Assembly (NCBI GenBank): GCA_019636625.1
Contig: JAHBXE010000002.1
Span: forward strand, 167,842-231,841
Direction of reading: 5' to 3'
Length of the DNA stretch: 64,000 nucleotides
Origin: Phycisphaeraceae bacterium
GTDB lineage: Bacteria > Planctomycetota > Phycisphaerae > Phycisphaerales > UBA1924
Shown one piece after another: positions 15,401 through 24,591 of the stretch. The position numbers were made by a program, and so were the translations under genes. Under the pieces are notes generated by a model. It made no database searches. It was given only the letters and a program-made list of their open reading frames with translations, and had not been told where the DNA came from. The first letter of the stretch is position 1; every line of letters begins with the position of its first letter.

Positions 15401-16495
15401 TTACCGTGCCGAAGTCCGAATTGCGTTAACTATGTTGCGTTCCATAGCTTGTATAGACTGTACTACAGATTCCGTACCGAACCCTTGGGACTGGTTGCGT
15501 ATCATGTCCGCTATTTGCTCGGTCATTCGGCGGACTTCCTCCGCCTTTCTCTTCTCTACCTTTAGCTCTTCCTCCGCCTTCCTATTCTTATCCTGTTGGG
15601 CTTTGTCCCGTAGCTCTTTTAGCTTTGCTTCGTAGACCGCGTGGGCGGCTTCCTTCTCTTTCAAGAGTTGCTTTTCTAGGTCAAGCTGCCAGTTCGCCCG
15701 AGCTTGCTCTATCCGCTTGTCCATTTCATCGCGGGCTAAGTTATGCTCAAAGAGTAAGCGGCTCTCCCCATCCAACGTAGAGCGGTAGGAGTCTAGCTCC
15801 CGCTGCTTGCTTTCTTGTATTCCCCTTGCTTCCTCTTCGTCCGCCTTTCTTTTTTTCTCCGCATCCCGCTGCCTTCGCATGGAATCTAACGTAGCCTTTT
15901 GGTCCCTCTCCAATGCTTGTTGAGTTTCTCGGGCTTTGGCTTGAATCTTGTTTTGTTCATCCTGAAAAAGATTAATTGAATAGAGGAATTGCTTTTTGTT
16001 GAGTTTGTCTATTGCCTCTATCCGCTCTTTCTCTACTTGCTCTTTTAACTTTGCGAACCGCTCAATAATGGCTACCTCTTCGCGTTGCTCTTGGGTCATA
16101 CGCTCAAGCCGGAGGGTTCCTCTTAGCTCTTTTTGAGACTCGGCACGTATGTCTGCTACCTTATCCTTGAAGGTTTCCGCGGCATTCGCTAGCTCGTGAA
16201 ACTTTTGAATAAGCTCTACGATTTGTTGAGCTACAACAGCCGGTAGAAGGAGCTTTGTAAAGACTTGCCGTACCGCCTTAGCTGCGTTGAGTAAACCGCC
16301 AAGAGAGCCCGTAGTTTTCTCTACCGAAGCTGCCCCTTTGGTACCAAGCTCGTCTAACTGAGAGGTAGCGGCTTTGGCTTCGTTCGCGGTATCGTGCAGC
16401 GTTTGTTTTGCCTTTGCCGCTCCGGCTTCCAGCCCGGAGATATCCGCCCCAAACTCTACATACGCTTCGCCTACTTTGTTTGGTTTCTCGGCCAT
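15401..16495 (-). CDS. Short tail tape measure protein
   Basis: This is a 364-residue protein. The N terminus (EAYVEFGADISGLEAG, then AKAKQTLHDTANEAKA) is typical of phage tape measures. A hydrophobic stretch lies at about residues 75-100. The rest is a very long charged coiled coil (about residues 110-345, rich in KRKADEEEAR and QLLKEKEAAHA). In siphoviruses the tape measure sets tail length by its helix, so 364 residues predict a short tail. It lies between tail tube and distal tail genes, as expected. Confidence 0.85.
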   Translation of the reverse strand: MAEKPNKVGEAYVEFGADISGLEAGAAKAKQTLHDTANEAKAATSQLDELGTKGAASVEKTTGSLGGLLNAAKAVRQVFTKLLLPAVVAQQIVELIQKFHELANAAETFKDKVADIRAESQKELRGTLRLERMTQEQREEVAIIERFAKLKEQVEKERIEAIDKLNKKQFLYSINLFQDEQNKIQAKARETQQALERDQKATLDSMRRQRDAEKKRKADEEEARGIQESKQRELDSYRSTLDGESRLLFEHNLARDEMDKRIEQARANWQLDLEKQLLKEKEAAHAVYEAKLKELRDKAQQDKNRKAEEELKVEKRKAEEVRRMTEQIADMIRNQSQGFGTESVVQSIQAMERNIVNAIRTSAR

Positions 16496-16516
16496 TGTTC
16501 CGAACCCCTGTTAGTC

Positions 16517-17350
16517 TTAGTAACCGCTAGGTCCGGTCAAAGGTCCGGTACCTTGGAAGTTGATATCAACCGTGATAGGTTGGCCAACTTCGCATTTGAA
16601 GCTAATAGAAGTCCAGAATGCCGAACCGCTAAAGGTTTGAGACGTGTAGCTCTGAAGTACCATTGCTCCGGCAATGGGAGTAGTAATCGAATAGACCCCG
16701 CCGCCCGGGTCCGTCATAATGCCGCCAACGTAGGTACCCGTTACTGTGGGTTGGTCGTCCCCAACAAAAGCGTAGTTTGCTGTTGAAATGGACGCCGGAG
16801 CAACCGAGATACCTAGGCTTTGCGTTATGACATTGCCCGCCAGTATTTTATCCGCGGTACTTCCGGCATCATCGACTAGAGCGAACGAAGCGGCAGCGGG
16901 CTCAGCGGCCATACCGGCTCCGTGGGGAGCCGTCGCGGAATCAAGGAAGGTTTCATAGCTGCCGGACCAGCGGACAATACCCGGAGTAAAGCTCTTCCAA
17001 GTTGGGTCCGTAGACGCAAAAACTGTGGTATCGGTTGAGTCCGCGTTAAGGGATATGTTGAAGCTCTTTACATTGGCAACATAGCCGGAGCTATATGTGA
17101 CAAGGCCGGCATTTCCTATGCGTGGCGTTGCAAGTTGGCAAGATATCGTGCCGCTCCAACTCTTGAGCCCGGGGATATTGCGGCCAATCCGAGCCCCGCC
17201 GCTTCCCGTAACAAAGCGGGTAACGTCGGAGGTATCGACTACTTGATTGAGCGTAAAGGTAGCCGGAGAGTTAGACGTACCAATAAGGTCCGCCACAAAT
17301 GTACCGCTCCAGCTTGTTACCTTGCCGAGTATGCCGTATGTTGCTGCCAT
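16517..17350 (-). CDS. Major tail tube protein
   Basis: This 277-residue protein lies between the tail completion gene and the tape measure. It is Gly/Ser/Thr-rich and beta-stranded. It contains WSGTF, IPGLKSWSGT and WSGSYETFLD, the repeating W-S-G phrase of lambda-V/TP901-like tube proteins, and ends VDINFQGTGPLTGPSGY. It should polymerise into hexameric rings of the tail tube. Confidence 0.8.
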   Translation of the reverse strand: MAATYGILGKVTSWSGTFVADLIGTSNSPATFTLNQVVDTSDVTRFVTGSGGARIGRNIPGLKSWSGTISCQLATPRIGNAGLVTYSSGYVANVKSFNISLNADSTDTTVFASTDPTWKSFTPGIVRWSGSYETFLDSATAPHGAGMAAEPAAASFALVDDAGSTADKILAGNVITQSLGISVAPASISTANYAFVGDDQPTVTGTYVGGIMTDPGGGVYSITTPIAGAMVLQSYTSQTFSGSAFWTSISFKCEVGQPITVDINFQGTGPLTGPSGY

Positions 17351-17416
17351 GAGTTGAATTCCTTTGAAGTATGTAGCCCTATTCTTTGTTCCGCCAAACC
17401 GCCGCGGGTTCCTTTG

Positions 17417-17872
17417 TTAGGGGCTAGACCGGCTTGTTATTACTTTGTAGGTTTCGATAAAATGGTACACCTCTTGGGTATGCTCTTGGGTTGAATCAAC
17501 GTGGGTAATCAAGCTGCCTACCCATTCCGTAGGTTCGCTAGCCGCGGGAACCGAAAGGATATGGCGATGAAGGCCATAACTCGGGGTCCGACTTGTCAAG
17601 GTAGTAGCATCCCCATACAGTCGCTTTAACAGTGTAGCGGGCGTAGATAGCCCGGACCTAGCGGAAGTAATTACGCTAAGCCTAATGATATGCTCTACCA
17701 CGTCCGTCCGAAATGTATTGTCCGATACCGAAGCGGCTACCGAAAATACAATATAGGGCAGTGCTACCCCCGGGGGTACCGATACATTAAACACGCCGGA
17801 ACAGGCAGCCATGAGGGTAGCATCCCCGGAGAGCCGCGAATAAATAGCCGTCCATAGTTGGGCTAGGTTCAC
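17417..17872 (-). CDS. Tail completion/terminator protein (DUF3168-like)
   Basis: This 151-residue protein has the opening AIYSRLSGDATLMAAC and the later PYIVFSV, which match the DUF3168 tail-completion pattern (A..x-L..d..l.....vf...p...pyivi). It caps the tail tube and joins it to the head. The start overlaps the previous gene by 4 bp (ATGA-type coupling). Residues QEHTQEVYHFIETYKV form the usual C-terminal strand pair. Confidence 0.8.
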   Translation of the reverse strand: MNLAQLWTAIYSRLSGDATLMAACSGVFNVSVPPGVALPYIVFSVAASVSDNTFRTDVVEHIIRLSVITSARSGLSTPATLLKRLYGDATTLTSRTPSYGLHRHILSVPAASEPTEWVGSLITHVDSTQEHTQEVYHFIETYKVITSRSSP

Positions 17873-18402
17873 TTGTTGCGCCTCCGCTTGAGAAGGTTAC
17901 TTCCCTTGGCCTTGATGTAAGCCGCTACCGTATTGTTACATAGTGATACCATTTGCTCTTGAGCAAGCATGAGGGAGCGAATAGCCCAAGGGCGGGGGGC
18001 CATAAGTTGCCCGTACTCTCCGTAGGTTCCATACTCAAGCCATCGGCCTACTTTCTTGTTCGTTCCCGCCGCGGCTACAAGAGTTGCGGGCGTTGCCTTC
18101 TCGTGTGCTATAGAAGCTCGGAACCCTCCGGAACGGACGCCCGGGAACTCTCCCGGGGCCGCGGCCCTATAAATGTTCTTTCGGGTCCGAATCTTCCGCA
18201 ACTTCCCTTCCGCGTTCCGTCTCCGGCCCCGAATCTGGACGGCTATAACTTCGCCTTTAGTATCGGCAGAGCCCGTTCCCATATTAGCTTTCATTTCTTT
18301 CTGTAGGTAGACAATAGATTTATTTAAACCCGCTGCTACCCCTTCCTTGAATATATCAAGAAAGGCGTCTCCCGCAAACCGCGTTGTAACCTTGGAAGTC
18401 AT
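17869..18402 (-). CDS. HK97 gp10-like neck/minor tail protein
   Basis: This 177-residue basic protein has an early amphipathic helix with KEMKANMG, a central PGEFPGVRSGGFRASI and a WLEYGTYGEYGQLMAPRPW phrase. The last is the hallmark of HK97 gp10-like proteins (vE.GT...pa.PFlrPA). It should sit at the head-tail neck. The start at 18402 overlaps the stop of the head-closure gene (TAATG), and the longer upstream frame is rejected. Confidence 0.8.
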   Translation of the reverse strand: MTSKVTTRFAGDAFLDIFKEGVAAGLNKSIVYLQKEMKANMGTGSADTKGEVIAVQIRGRRRNAEGKLRKIRTRKNIYRAAAPGEFPGVRSGGFRASIAHEKATPATLVAAAGTNKKVGRWLEYGTYGEYGQLMAPRPWAIRSLMLAQEQMVSLCNNTVAAYIKAKGSNLLKRRRNK

Positions 18403-18752
18403 TAGGTTAGTCTCTCCACAATTGCTTTGTAAATGCGGGCTCTGCCCGCCATGTTCATAGAGACTCCGACTATCTGATAGGTAAGGGCAGAGATAATAAC
18501 CTTGTCCTGTACGTTGAATGTTACCGCTGCCCCATTGGTATCGAATCCTTCCCAATAAAGTTTGTAAAGGGCCGAGCTAGTTTCCTTCGCGTAGAGTTGG
18601 AAATCCGATTCGGAAGCGGACATAGGTTGCAACGCACAACGGAAGGTATAAACGGAGTTCGAGTTAGACTCGGCCCAATCGCCAGTAGCTCCCCGCGAGT
18701 AGCTCCCCGTTACCTTTGTTCCGGTTAGGTTGAAAAGGAAGCCGGAGGGCAT
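18402..18752 (-). CDS. Head closure protein
   Basis: This 116-residue beta-barrel-type protein contains YTFRCALQPMSASE and a late YQIVGVSMNMAGRARIYKA. The position between the gp6-like connector and the gp10-like protein is that of head-closure (gp16/gp7-like) proteins, which seal the portal after packaging. Its start overlaps the stop of the connector gene by one base. Confidence 0.72.
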   Translation of the reverse strand: MPSGFLFNLTGTKVTGSYSRGATGDWAESNSNSVYTFRCALQPMSASESDFQLYAKETSSALYKLYWEGFDTNGAAVTFNVQDKVIISALTYQIVGVSMNMAGRARIYKAIVERLT

Positions 18753-19390
18753 TACGGCACCATCCTTCGAAACGGACCAAAGCGAGTAGCGAACGTGCTA
18801 TTTACTTCGCTGTCCAGCTTCCGGGTATATGAGTAATCGCCCAACGTTTCGTTTTGCATTGAGGTATCTACCGCCGCTCCATTCTTAACGGGGACGAAGA
18901 GTTCATCTACATATTGATACATAGCTAATTGAAGGTCCGTAGGCATGACGTAGGTACCGCCGTAACCGCCAACGTAAACCACTACATAGTTTCTAAATCC
19001 TTCGGAAAAGCTCGGGCGTTGCCAGTTCGATATATACGGAACCCCGAGAGAGTTACTAGCCGTTGCCTTTTTAAGCCCTCTCGGGATTAGGAATAGCTCC
19101 CCGGTTTCCGGGTCAAACCTATATGCATTTGTAGGGAGAGCATAGTTGTTGCCGTCCGGGGCTACATAGCTCACGCTGGTGACGGAAGTAATGGGGGTAT
19201 TCTTGAGGATTAGGCACCCGGCATCATCGCCCGAGTAGTACTCGGTAAACGTGGCCGTATCGAATACGCGATTGCAATACCTCTCGACCTTGGCTTGAGC
19301 CGCGGTAATCAAGGTGTTTAGCAATGTGTCCCACGTCGAGACTGTAATTCCGGCATATGCTTTGTAGTTAGATGTAGCTATAATAGCCAT
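18752..19390 (-). CDS. Head-tail connector (gp6/gp15-like adaptor)
   Basis: This 212-residue protein has a helical start (DTLLNTLITAAQAKVERYCNR), which is the standard opening of phage gp6-like adaptors. A central beta hairpin follows (PITSVTSVSYVAPDG), then RFDPETGELFLI and VVVYVGGYGG-PTDL. Adaptors of this type form a ring under the portal. It is 5 nt downstream of the small gene at 19396-19650 in transcription order. Confidence 0.85.
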   Translation of the reverse strand: MAIIATSNYKAYAGITVSTWDTLLNTLITAAQAKVERYCNRVFDTATFTEYYSGDDAGCLILKNTPITSVTSVSYVAPDGNNYALPTNAYRFDPETGELFLIPRGLKKATASNSLGVPYISNWQRPSFSEGFRNYVVVYVGGYGGTYVMPTDLQLAMYQYVDELFVPVKNGAAVDTSMQNETLGDYSYTRKLDSEVNSTFATRFGPFRRMVP

Positions 19391-19395
19391 AGTAG

Positions 19396-19650
19396 TTAGA
19401 TATCAAAATCGGAAGGGTGTGCTAGCGTTGTAGACTCTATGCTCTTCTCTTTCAGTTTCTTATTTGATACGGGAACCGCCTTCGGGGCGGGAGCCTTTTG
19501 GGGTTCTATCTTCGGTTCTTCCTTTCGGGGCTCTTCCAGCGGGGCCGCTATGCGATTGCCAATCATGCCCGCTCCATCTTTGTCTGAAACCTCAATAATC
19601 GTCCCGAGCCCGCCAAGGTAAGGGTGTTCAATCAGTAGCTTTACTTTCAT
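19396..19650 (-). CDS. Small head-module protein
   Basis: This 84-residue protein has an N-terminal beta unit (KVKLLIEHPYLGGLGTIIEV) that resembles short head-fibre or FluMu-type ridge proteins. A disordered Lys/Pro/Glu tail follows. It lies between capsid and connector, where head decoration or assembly proteins are often found. Family not certain. Confidence 0.6.
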   Translation of the reverse strand: MKVKLLIEHPYLGGLGTIIEVSDKDGAGMIGNRIAAPLEEPRKEEPKIEPQKAPAPKAVPVSNKKLKEKSIESTTLAHPSDFDI

Positions 19651-19670
19651 TGTGTTACCTCCGAGAAAGC

Positions 19671-19697
19671 CGAAGCCCCCTCTTTCAAGGGGGTTCG
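19671..19697. terminator. Hairpin between capsid and connector genes
   Basis: CGAA-G-CCCCCT and AGGGGG-TTCG pair around a 6-nt loop downstream of the capsid gene. The trailing sequence has few T residues. It may be an attenuator or processing site that lets the capsid be made in excess over downstream proteins. Confidence 0.5.
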
Positions 19698-19732
19698 GAT
19701 TGTTTGTATCAAGCGTTAATAGCTAGTAACTA

Positions 19733-21190
19733 TTAAGCGTTGAGGGTTGCCAATGCACACATTGGGCTTGCAACTTGGGAAGCCGGAGTAGCGTTAGCTG
19801 TACCTACGTCAAACGGAACGATAGAGCTGCGTTGCATCCCGCGGATAGCAACAGCCGCCAAGTTGAAATAGAGGCTGTAATCAATGTCAATAGACATACC
19901 TTCCTTAACGTCGGCCAGTCCAACAGTACGGGAGAAGTTGCCGAACAAGGCACAAATTTGAGAGTTAGCCTCAGCGGTTGGCATCTTGCTAGTACGGAAT
20001 ACAGGATAGCCAAGGAACATAGGCACCTTAACCCCGTTGATAACCTCCGAAGCAACTGTGCCCGCCGCTGTTAGAGCGAGCGGCAACATGACTTGCCCCC
20101 AAAATGCTTGAGAAACAACCCACGCGGCTCCGTCATGGGCGTAGTCCGGCAATTTGCCCGGAACGCTAATGAGGTTGGCAAGGGTAATTTCGCTCCAAGC
20201 GTTACCCGCGGCAATAGTAACGCCCGGGTGATAGAGCTTATGAGCATCCGTGGTCCATGTTCCCGAAGCCGAAACGACTTGGTTATAGATTGCTCTCGGA
20301 ATGGAAACCATACCGAAAGTCGTACCAGTACCTACGGGAGCGAAAGCTATTTCATCTTCCTTCGCCGCGAAAGCGTGGTTAATCTCGTCGCCGATAACGG
20401 CTCCGATATCAAGCACGGAATCGTGCATAAGCTCAACAGATACCGCCGTCAATGTTGCCATAAGAGCCGCGTCAAACGCACAAACTCCGAAGGTCATATC
20501 GGAAGCGGTAATAGCTGAAGCTTCGCCGGGAGCGTAAACAGTTAGCCCGCCCGTGCGGGTTGGGATGTTCGCCTTATCCCGGGGAATTTGATAATACTTA
20601 GCAAGTTTACGGAGTACCCCAACATTAGCCCGGTTGCTAATCAAATCAGAGAAAACTTCGGTGGGTACGGTATGTCCGCCCGCTGTAGTAGTTCCGAGAG
20701 TTTGAGCCTTACCGGCAAGCTTGTTGCCTCCGTCAAATATTTTCTTGACGAAAGTACCAAAATCGGCAGCTATATCGGCATCGGAGAAAGCGGTTTCTCC
20801 GCGGGCCGCGGCTTGGTTGTATTTCTTTGACTTTAGAAGCGAATAGTTTACCTTCGGGAAGTGAATTCCCGCGTTGGCCCCTACGCTCTTCCCGCGGGAA
20901 GCGAGAGAGGCAGCGTGCGTCGGAGGTTGCTCCGAACTATTAGAAGCCCCGGGATTGACTTCCGAGCCTTCGCTTTGCGATACCTCTACATCCTCTCCGT
21001 TATCCGCGGAGATAGCAACGGTAACAGTCTTAGCCCAAATGGCGTCAAGGTCTAACGCTTTACCCTTTGCGTCTACAAAGTTGAAACCGTTTTCAGGGTC
21101 ATTAACAAATGCCTTAACTTCTGCCAAGTCAGCTTTGCCCGCGTAGCCATGTTGCTTGCGGAGCATTTCCAAAAATTGCTTGCGATTCAT
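19733..21190 (-). CDS. Major capsid protein (HK97 fold) with N-terminal scaffold domain
   Basis: This is a 485-residue protein. Residues 1 to about 120 are charged and low in hydrophobics (MNRKQFLEMLRKQ, then an Asp/Glu/Ser-rich stretch), like the delta or scaffold domain removed by the prohead protease. From about residue 150 it has the HK97 pattern: QTLGTTTAGGHTVPTE, LRKLAKYYQIPRDKANIPT, then ADYSLYFN-type C-terminal phrases (IDIDYSLYFNLAAVAIRG). The ATG at 21190 is preferred to 21280 because the first 30 residues of the longer frame are non-typical and GGGAGT precedes 21190. It forms the icosahedral shell. Confidence 0.92.
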   Translation of the reverse strand: MNRKQFLEMLRKQHGYAGKADLAEVKAFVNDPENGFNFVDAKGKALDLDAIWAKTVTVAISADNGEDVEVSQSEGSEVNPGASNSSEQPPTHAASLASRGKSVGANAGIHFPKVNYSLLKSKKYNQAAARGETAFSDADIAADFGTFVKKIFDGGNKLAGKAQTLGTTTAGGHTVPTEVFSDLISNRANVGVLRKLAKYYQIPRDKANIPTRTGGLTVYAPGEASAITASDMTFGVCAFDAALMATLTAVSVELMHDSVLDIGAVIGDEINHAFAAKEDEIAFAPVGTGTTFGMVSIPRAIYNQVVSASGTWTTDAHKLYHPGVTIAAGNAWSEITLANLISVPGKLPDYAHDGAAWVVSQAFWGQVMLPLALTAAGTVASEVINGVKVPMFLGYPVFRTSKMPTAEANSQICALFGNFSRTVGLADVKEGMSIDIDYSLYFNLAAVAIRGMQRSSIVPFDVGTANATPASQVASPMCALATLNA

Positions 21191-21329
21191 AATAAGAAAC
21201 TCCCGCCCATATAGAGGGCAAAGTAGAAATCCATGAAGTAAGTTACTAGAGCGAGTTACCGTAGAGCTTTGTAGATGCACCTAGCAATGGGGCGGAAGCC
21301 GCTTACTAGAGGGCGGGAGTTCTATGGTG

Positions 21330-22046
21330 TCAGTCTATAACTACTATCGTCCGCCTCTTCGGAACACCCGTAGAGGCTTCTAACGTACGTGGAACGGAAA
21401 GCCCTAAAGCCTTAGCTGAGAATGGGGCTATACGTCCCTTAGTTACCAGTTCATCCAAAAGAGCTAGCTTTCCTTCTATTGATTTGGAAAGGCTTAGCGT
21501 TGATTGACACGAGATATTGGCCGGAGCCGCCGCTATAGATAGCTCAATCCACTTCCATTGGCGGATAATGGAGGATGCCGACTTATAGATACTCTTCTCT
21601 TCGGGGCTCGGGGCTCCCTTTGCGGTAGGAAGGAAACCAATAGATACCCCGATTCCCGCTTCCCGAGCAATTGTCAAAATATCATCGGGTAGAGGGTTGC
21701 CGGGCAGTTTGAACATTCTTATACGGCATTGCCAGCCGTTGGGCTTGAGGTTCGCGGAGTGTAACGTACCTACGCAAAACTCGGTGCCTAGCTGATGGTC
21801 TACAAAGATTTTCCTATTCTTGAAAAAGTAGCTAGTATCCGCTCCGCCCGGTATGACTACCTCCCCGTCTACGTCTATATCATCGGTTGTAGCTATGACG
21901 GTTAGAAACCTATCTTGCTCGGACTCTTGAACGGTTACGCTCTTGCCGAAGCTGCCGACTACCCCGAGGGGGGTATCGGTTGCTAGGAAGTTGCGTTGCC
22001 GGATTCGGTCTAATACGTGTTTGCCGCGAAGATGTGTAGTTGCCAT
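21330..22046 (-). CDS. HK97-type prohead protease (S78 family)
   Basis: This 238-residue protein has VDVDGEVVIPGGAD-type beta strands and the catalytic His in VDHQLGT (about residue 80). The Ser lies in GVSIGF (about residue 137), followed by WIELSIAAAPAN. This set is that of phage prohead proteases, which mature the shell by removing the capsid scaffold domain. The ATG at 22046 follows AAAGGA with 9 nt spacing. ATGs at 22073 and 22100 are less likely. Confidence 0.88.
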   Translation of the reverse strand: MATTHLRGKHVLDRIRQRNFLATDTPLGVVGSFGKSVTVQESEQDRFLTVIATTDDIDVDGEVVIPGGADTSYFFKNRKIFVDHQLGTEFCVGTLHSANLKPNGWQCRIRMFKLPGNPLPDDILTIAREAGIGVSIGFLPTAKGAPSPEEKSIYKSASSIIRQWKWIELSIAAAPANISCQSTLSLSKSIEGKLALLDELVTKGRIAPFSAKALGLSVPRTLEASTGVPKRRTIVVID

Positions 22047-22075
22047 AGTAAAGTGTCCTTTGTAGAGGTCCATTG

Positions 22076-24589
22076 TTAGATAACAGGGACGATATCGCAA
22101 CGGCAGCCGGGGTGAAGCGGGGCCGCGTCGATATCTTGATAGTTGAATGTATGCATCTGCCCGGTATCGTCCGTCAATGAGTCCCCAACCTTGAGGAAGG
22201 GAGTATTAATATCTAGCGGGCCGTTATACTTGGCGGCTACCGCTTGACAAACAATGCAAGAGCCGGGGGCTAAGAGCCATTCTTTACGCTCTACCCCTAC
22301 CTCTTTCCATGCCTCTAGGTTGCCGGAGGTATAGGCTCGGGCCGATTCCGTCCGGGCAATTTGGTCCGCCTTCCAACTTGCTATCTCCGGTAAAGCTTCC
22401 TGAACCGCCCGCCTTGCTTCGTCGGAGGTCATGCCGTTTTCTATCGCGTAAGAGATAGCCAACTGCAAGTCTGATTGTTGCGTTTCGGTGATTTGCTTCG
22501 CAAGGCGGATGGTGTAGGTTTCAAGGAAGCGGAGAGCATTATCGGGGAGAATGTCAAAAGAAACATTGGCCGCGGCTATTAGCTCGCTTCCCCCGGGCAT
22601 TCCGGCCAATGTTGATAATCCGTCTATTCCGCCACGTTGGAAAATGGCTTCAATATGAGGACGTAGAATTGAGGCTAGCTCTTTCTCTTTGTGCTCGGGG
22701 GTTCCGCCTTCGGACTTGTACCATTGCTCTACCTTGCGGGATAGGTCCGCGATTGCATCCCCGGTAACGTCTTTTCCGTCAATGTCGAAGGCTTGAAGTA
22801 CCCGGCCCCCCATAACAAAGAGCCCGCTAGCCGCTCGTTTCTGATTGGTAAGGGCTTTGCCGTCCGGCCCCTTCGCGGTTTGCCAGCTTGCAACCGTAAC
22901 CGCCTTGCCTTCCGGCTCGGGCTCTTGCTCCGCGGGCTTTGCCGCTTCCGCGGGCTCCGCGGGGGCATTGCTGCCCGGGGCAGAGCCTTTAGCGGAAGGG
23001 GCTTGAGATTCGGGGGCCGCGGGCTTGAAGCCCTCTAGCCCGCCGATAATCGCGGCTATTCGCTCCGATGGAACCGTTGGGAATGCCGCGTACAGAATCT
23101 CTTTCGCGGCGGGAGCGGGAAGTTGGCCCGCCGCTACAAGTTGGGCAATGGAAAGCAAGGAATCAATTTGAGCCCCGTTCAACGCCAAGTCCGCGGGCGG
23201 AGCCGCAACAGCCGTGGCGGTAGCCGGGTCCGTCAATTTCGGCCCTTGGGGGCTCTGAGGTACCTTCTCTCCGTCAATGACGGGAGCCGCGGGCGTTGCA
23301 AATCCGCCCAATGGAGTCACTAACTTCTCTCCCTCTCCGTTTGGGAGCGGGCCGTATCCAAGCTCGGCCCTTGCTTCGTCCGGGGTCCATATGCGATTTT
23401 GCACAAGCCCAACCGCCGCGGCATTAATCGTCGCAATGTCCCGCGGTACGATATCATCATAAGCAAACCAAACCGAGCCCCGTTCATATCCGAGCCGCTT
23501 GTATAGTAGTTCCTCCGTTAGGGTTTCCGCCATACGCACGAGCATGGGGCGGATACTTTCAGAAAGGAATTCAATATCGGCGGTTCGGGCGGAGCCTAGG
23601 TTAGCATCATTCAATCTTACTTTAGACTCGGGAACGCGATAAGCCGCAAGTATCATTTGAGAGTAATACCTTTGCCCCTCTCGGTATTGCATCTCTTTAG
23701 CCTTTAGATCCAATGAGGTAAGCTCTCCGCTACCGACAAATACCCGGTTGGCTTGGGCTACGCCCTGATGCCTTGCCTCTAGTTGGGAGCGGATTTGCTT
23801 TACTTGAGCTTCGGTAGCATCGGGCGATACTTTATACACCAGATTGAGCGAGCAACCATTCTGCCAGTTGGCTAGTTCATTGAGTGTAGCCATTTCCAAT
23901 AGGTCCGCTTCGGCAGCTACGGCTTGCAACGGGGAAGAGCCCCAAAGAGAGGAATACATAGAGGGAGCCCGCTTGAAATGGATAACCTCCGAGTAGTCAT
24001 ATTGAACCCGCGTAGAACCGGCTCCATAGACGTAGCCCAACACAAGGGAGGGGATATCTTCGCCCTTATTCGGAATTAATCCCATATATTGAGGGAAGAG
24101 CGGTAGCAACTCAATCGGGCTATTAGGGTTGCCGGTTTCCGCTACTTCGGTAAAGGCATTGCCGCAAGCCTCTTGCATGAGAAAGAGCCAAACGAAAAGC
24201 TCGTGCCCGCTGTTCATAAACGGATTAGGTTTGTGCAAAATGTTTAGGGCCGGGTCCGAAGTAATCTCTACAACATTGGAGCCCGCGGACTCCGCGTATT
24301 GGGCGGACTTGCTGCCTACGTTCTCAACCCGCTTAAGGTCTACTAGCCGCTTGCCTTGCATTTTGCGGCCCTTCCGTTTGTCGGAACGGGCATACATTCG
24401 GATAGGAAAGCTAGCGGCTTGCTCGGCTTTCATGTTGCAACATATAGCGGCCCATGAGCGGCAAGAGTCCACTAGGTTTTTAATATCCGCATTGCCGCGG
24501 TATCGCGTTTGTAGGTCATTTGGAGTTAGACTAGCTTGGACAAAGCCAGCATAATTAACGTTGCTTTCCGACAGTTTCGCCTTTGCCAC
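22076..24589 (-). CDS. Portal protein fused to MuF-type minor head domain
   Basis: This 837-residue protein is about twice a normal portal. Residues 1 to about 410 are an HK97-type portal (LNILHKPNPFMN, LFVWLFLMQEACGNAF, ELLPLFPQYM, GSSPLQAVAAEADLL and FVGSGELTSLDLK). A Pro/Ala-rich linker region follows (about 420-560). The C-terminal part (about residues 640-837) has the Mu gpF-like helical region and ends in a metal-binding-like phrase (CIVCQAVAAKYNGPL, then APLHPGCRCDIVPV). Portal and MuF are usually separate genes. The fusion should place the minor head protein inside the capsid at a fixed 12 copies. Confidence 0.88.
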   Translation of the reverse strand: MAKAKLSESNVNYAGFVQASLTPNDLQTRYRGNADIKNLVDSCRSWAAICCNMKAEQAASFPIRMYARSDKRKGRKMQGKRLVDLKRVENVGSKSAQYAESAGSNVVEITSDPALNILHKPNPFMNSGHELFVWLFLMQEACGNAFTEVAETGNPNSPIELLPLFPQYMGLIPNKGEDIPSLVLGYVYGAGSTRVQYDYSEVIHFKRAPSMYSSLWGSSPLQAVAAEADLLEMATLNELANWQNGCSLNLVYKVSPDATEAQVKQIRSQLEARHQGVAQANRVFVGSGELTSLDLKAKEMQYREGQRYYSQMILAAYRVPESKVRLNDANLGSARTADIEFLSESIRPMLVRMAETLTEELLYKRLGYERGSVWFAYDDIVPRDIATINAAAVGLVQNRIWTPDEARAELGYGPLPNGEGEKLVTPLGGFATPAAPVIDGEKVPQSPQGPKLTDPATATAVAAPPADLALNGAQIDSLLSIAQLVAAGQLPAPAAKEILYAAFPTVPSERIAAIIGGLEGFKPAAPESQAPSAKGSAPGSNAPAEPAEAAKPAEQEPEPEGKAVTVASWQTAKGPDGKALTNQKRAASGLFVMGGRVLQAFDIDGKDVTGDAIADLSRKVEQWYKSEGGTPEHKEKELASILRPHIEAIFQRGGIDGLSTLAGMPGGSELIAAANVSFDILPDNALRFLETYTIRLAKQITETQQSDLQLAISYAIENGMTSDEARRAVQEALPEIASWKADQIARTESARAYTSGNLEAWKEVGVERKEWLLAPGSCIVCQAVAAKYNGPLDINTPFLKVGDSLTDDTGQMHTFNYQDIDAAPLHPGCRCDIVPVI

Positions 24590-24591
24590 GG

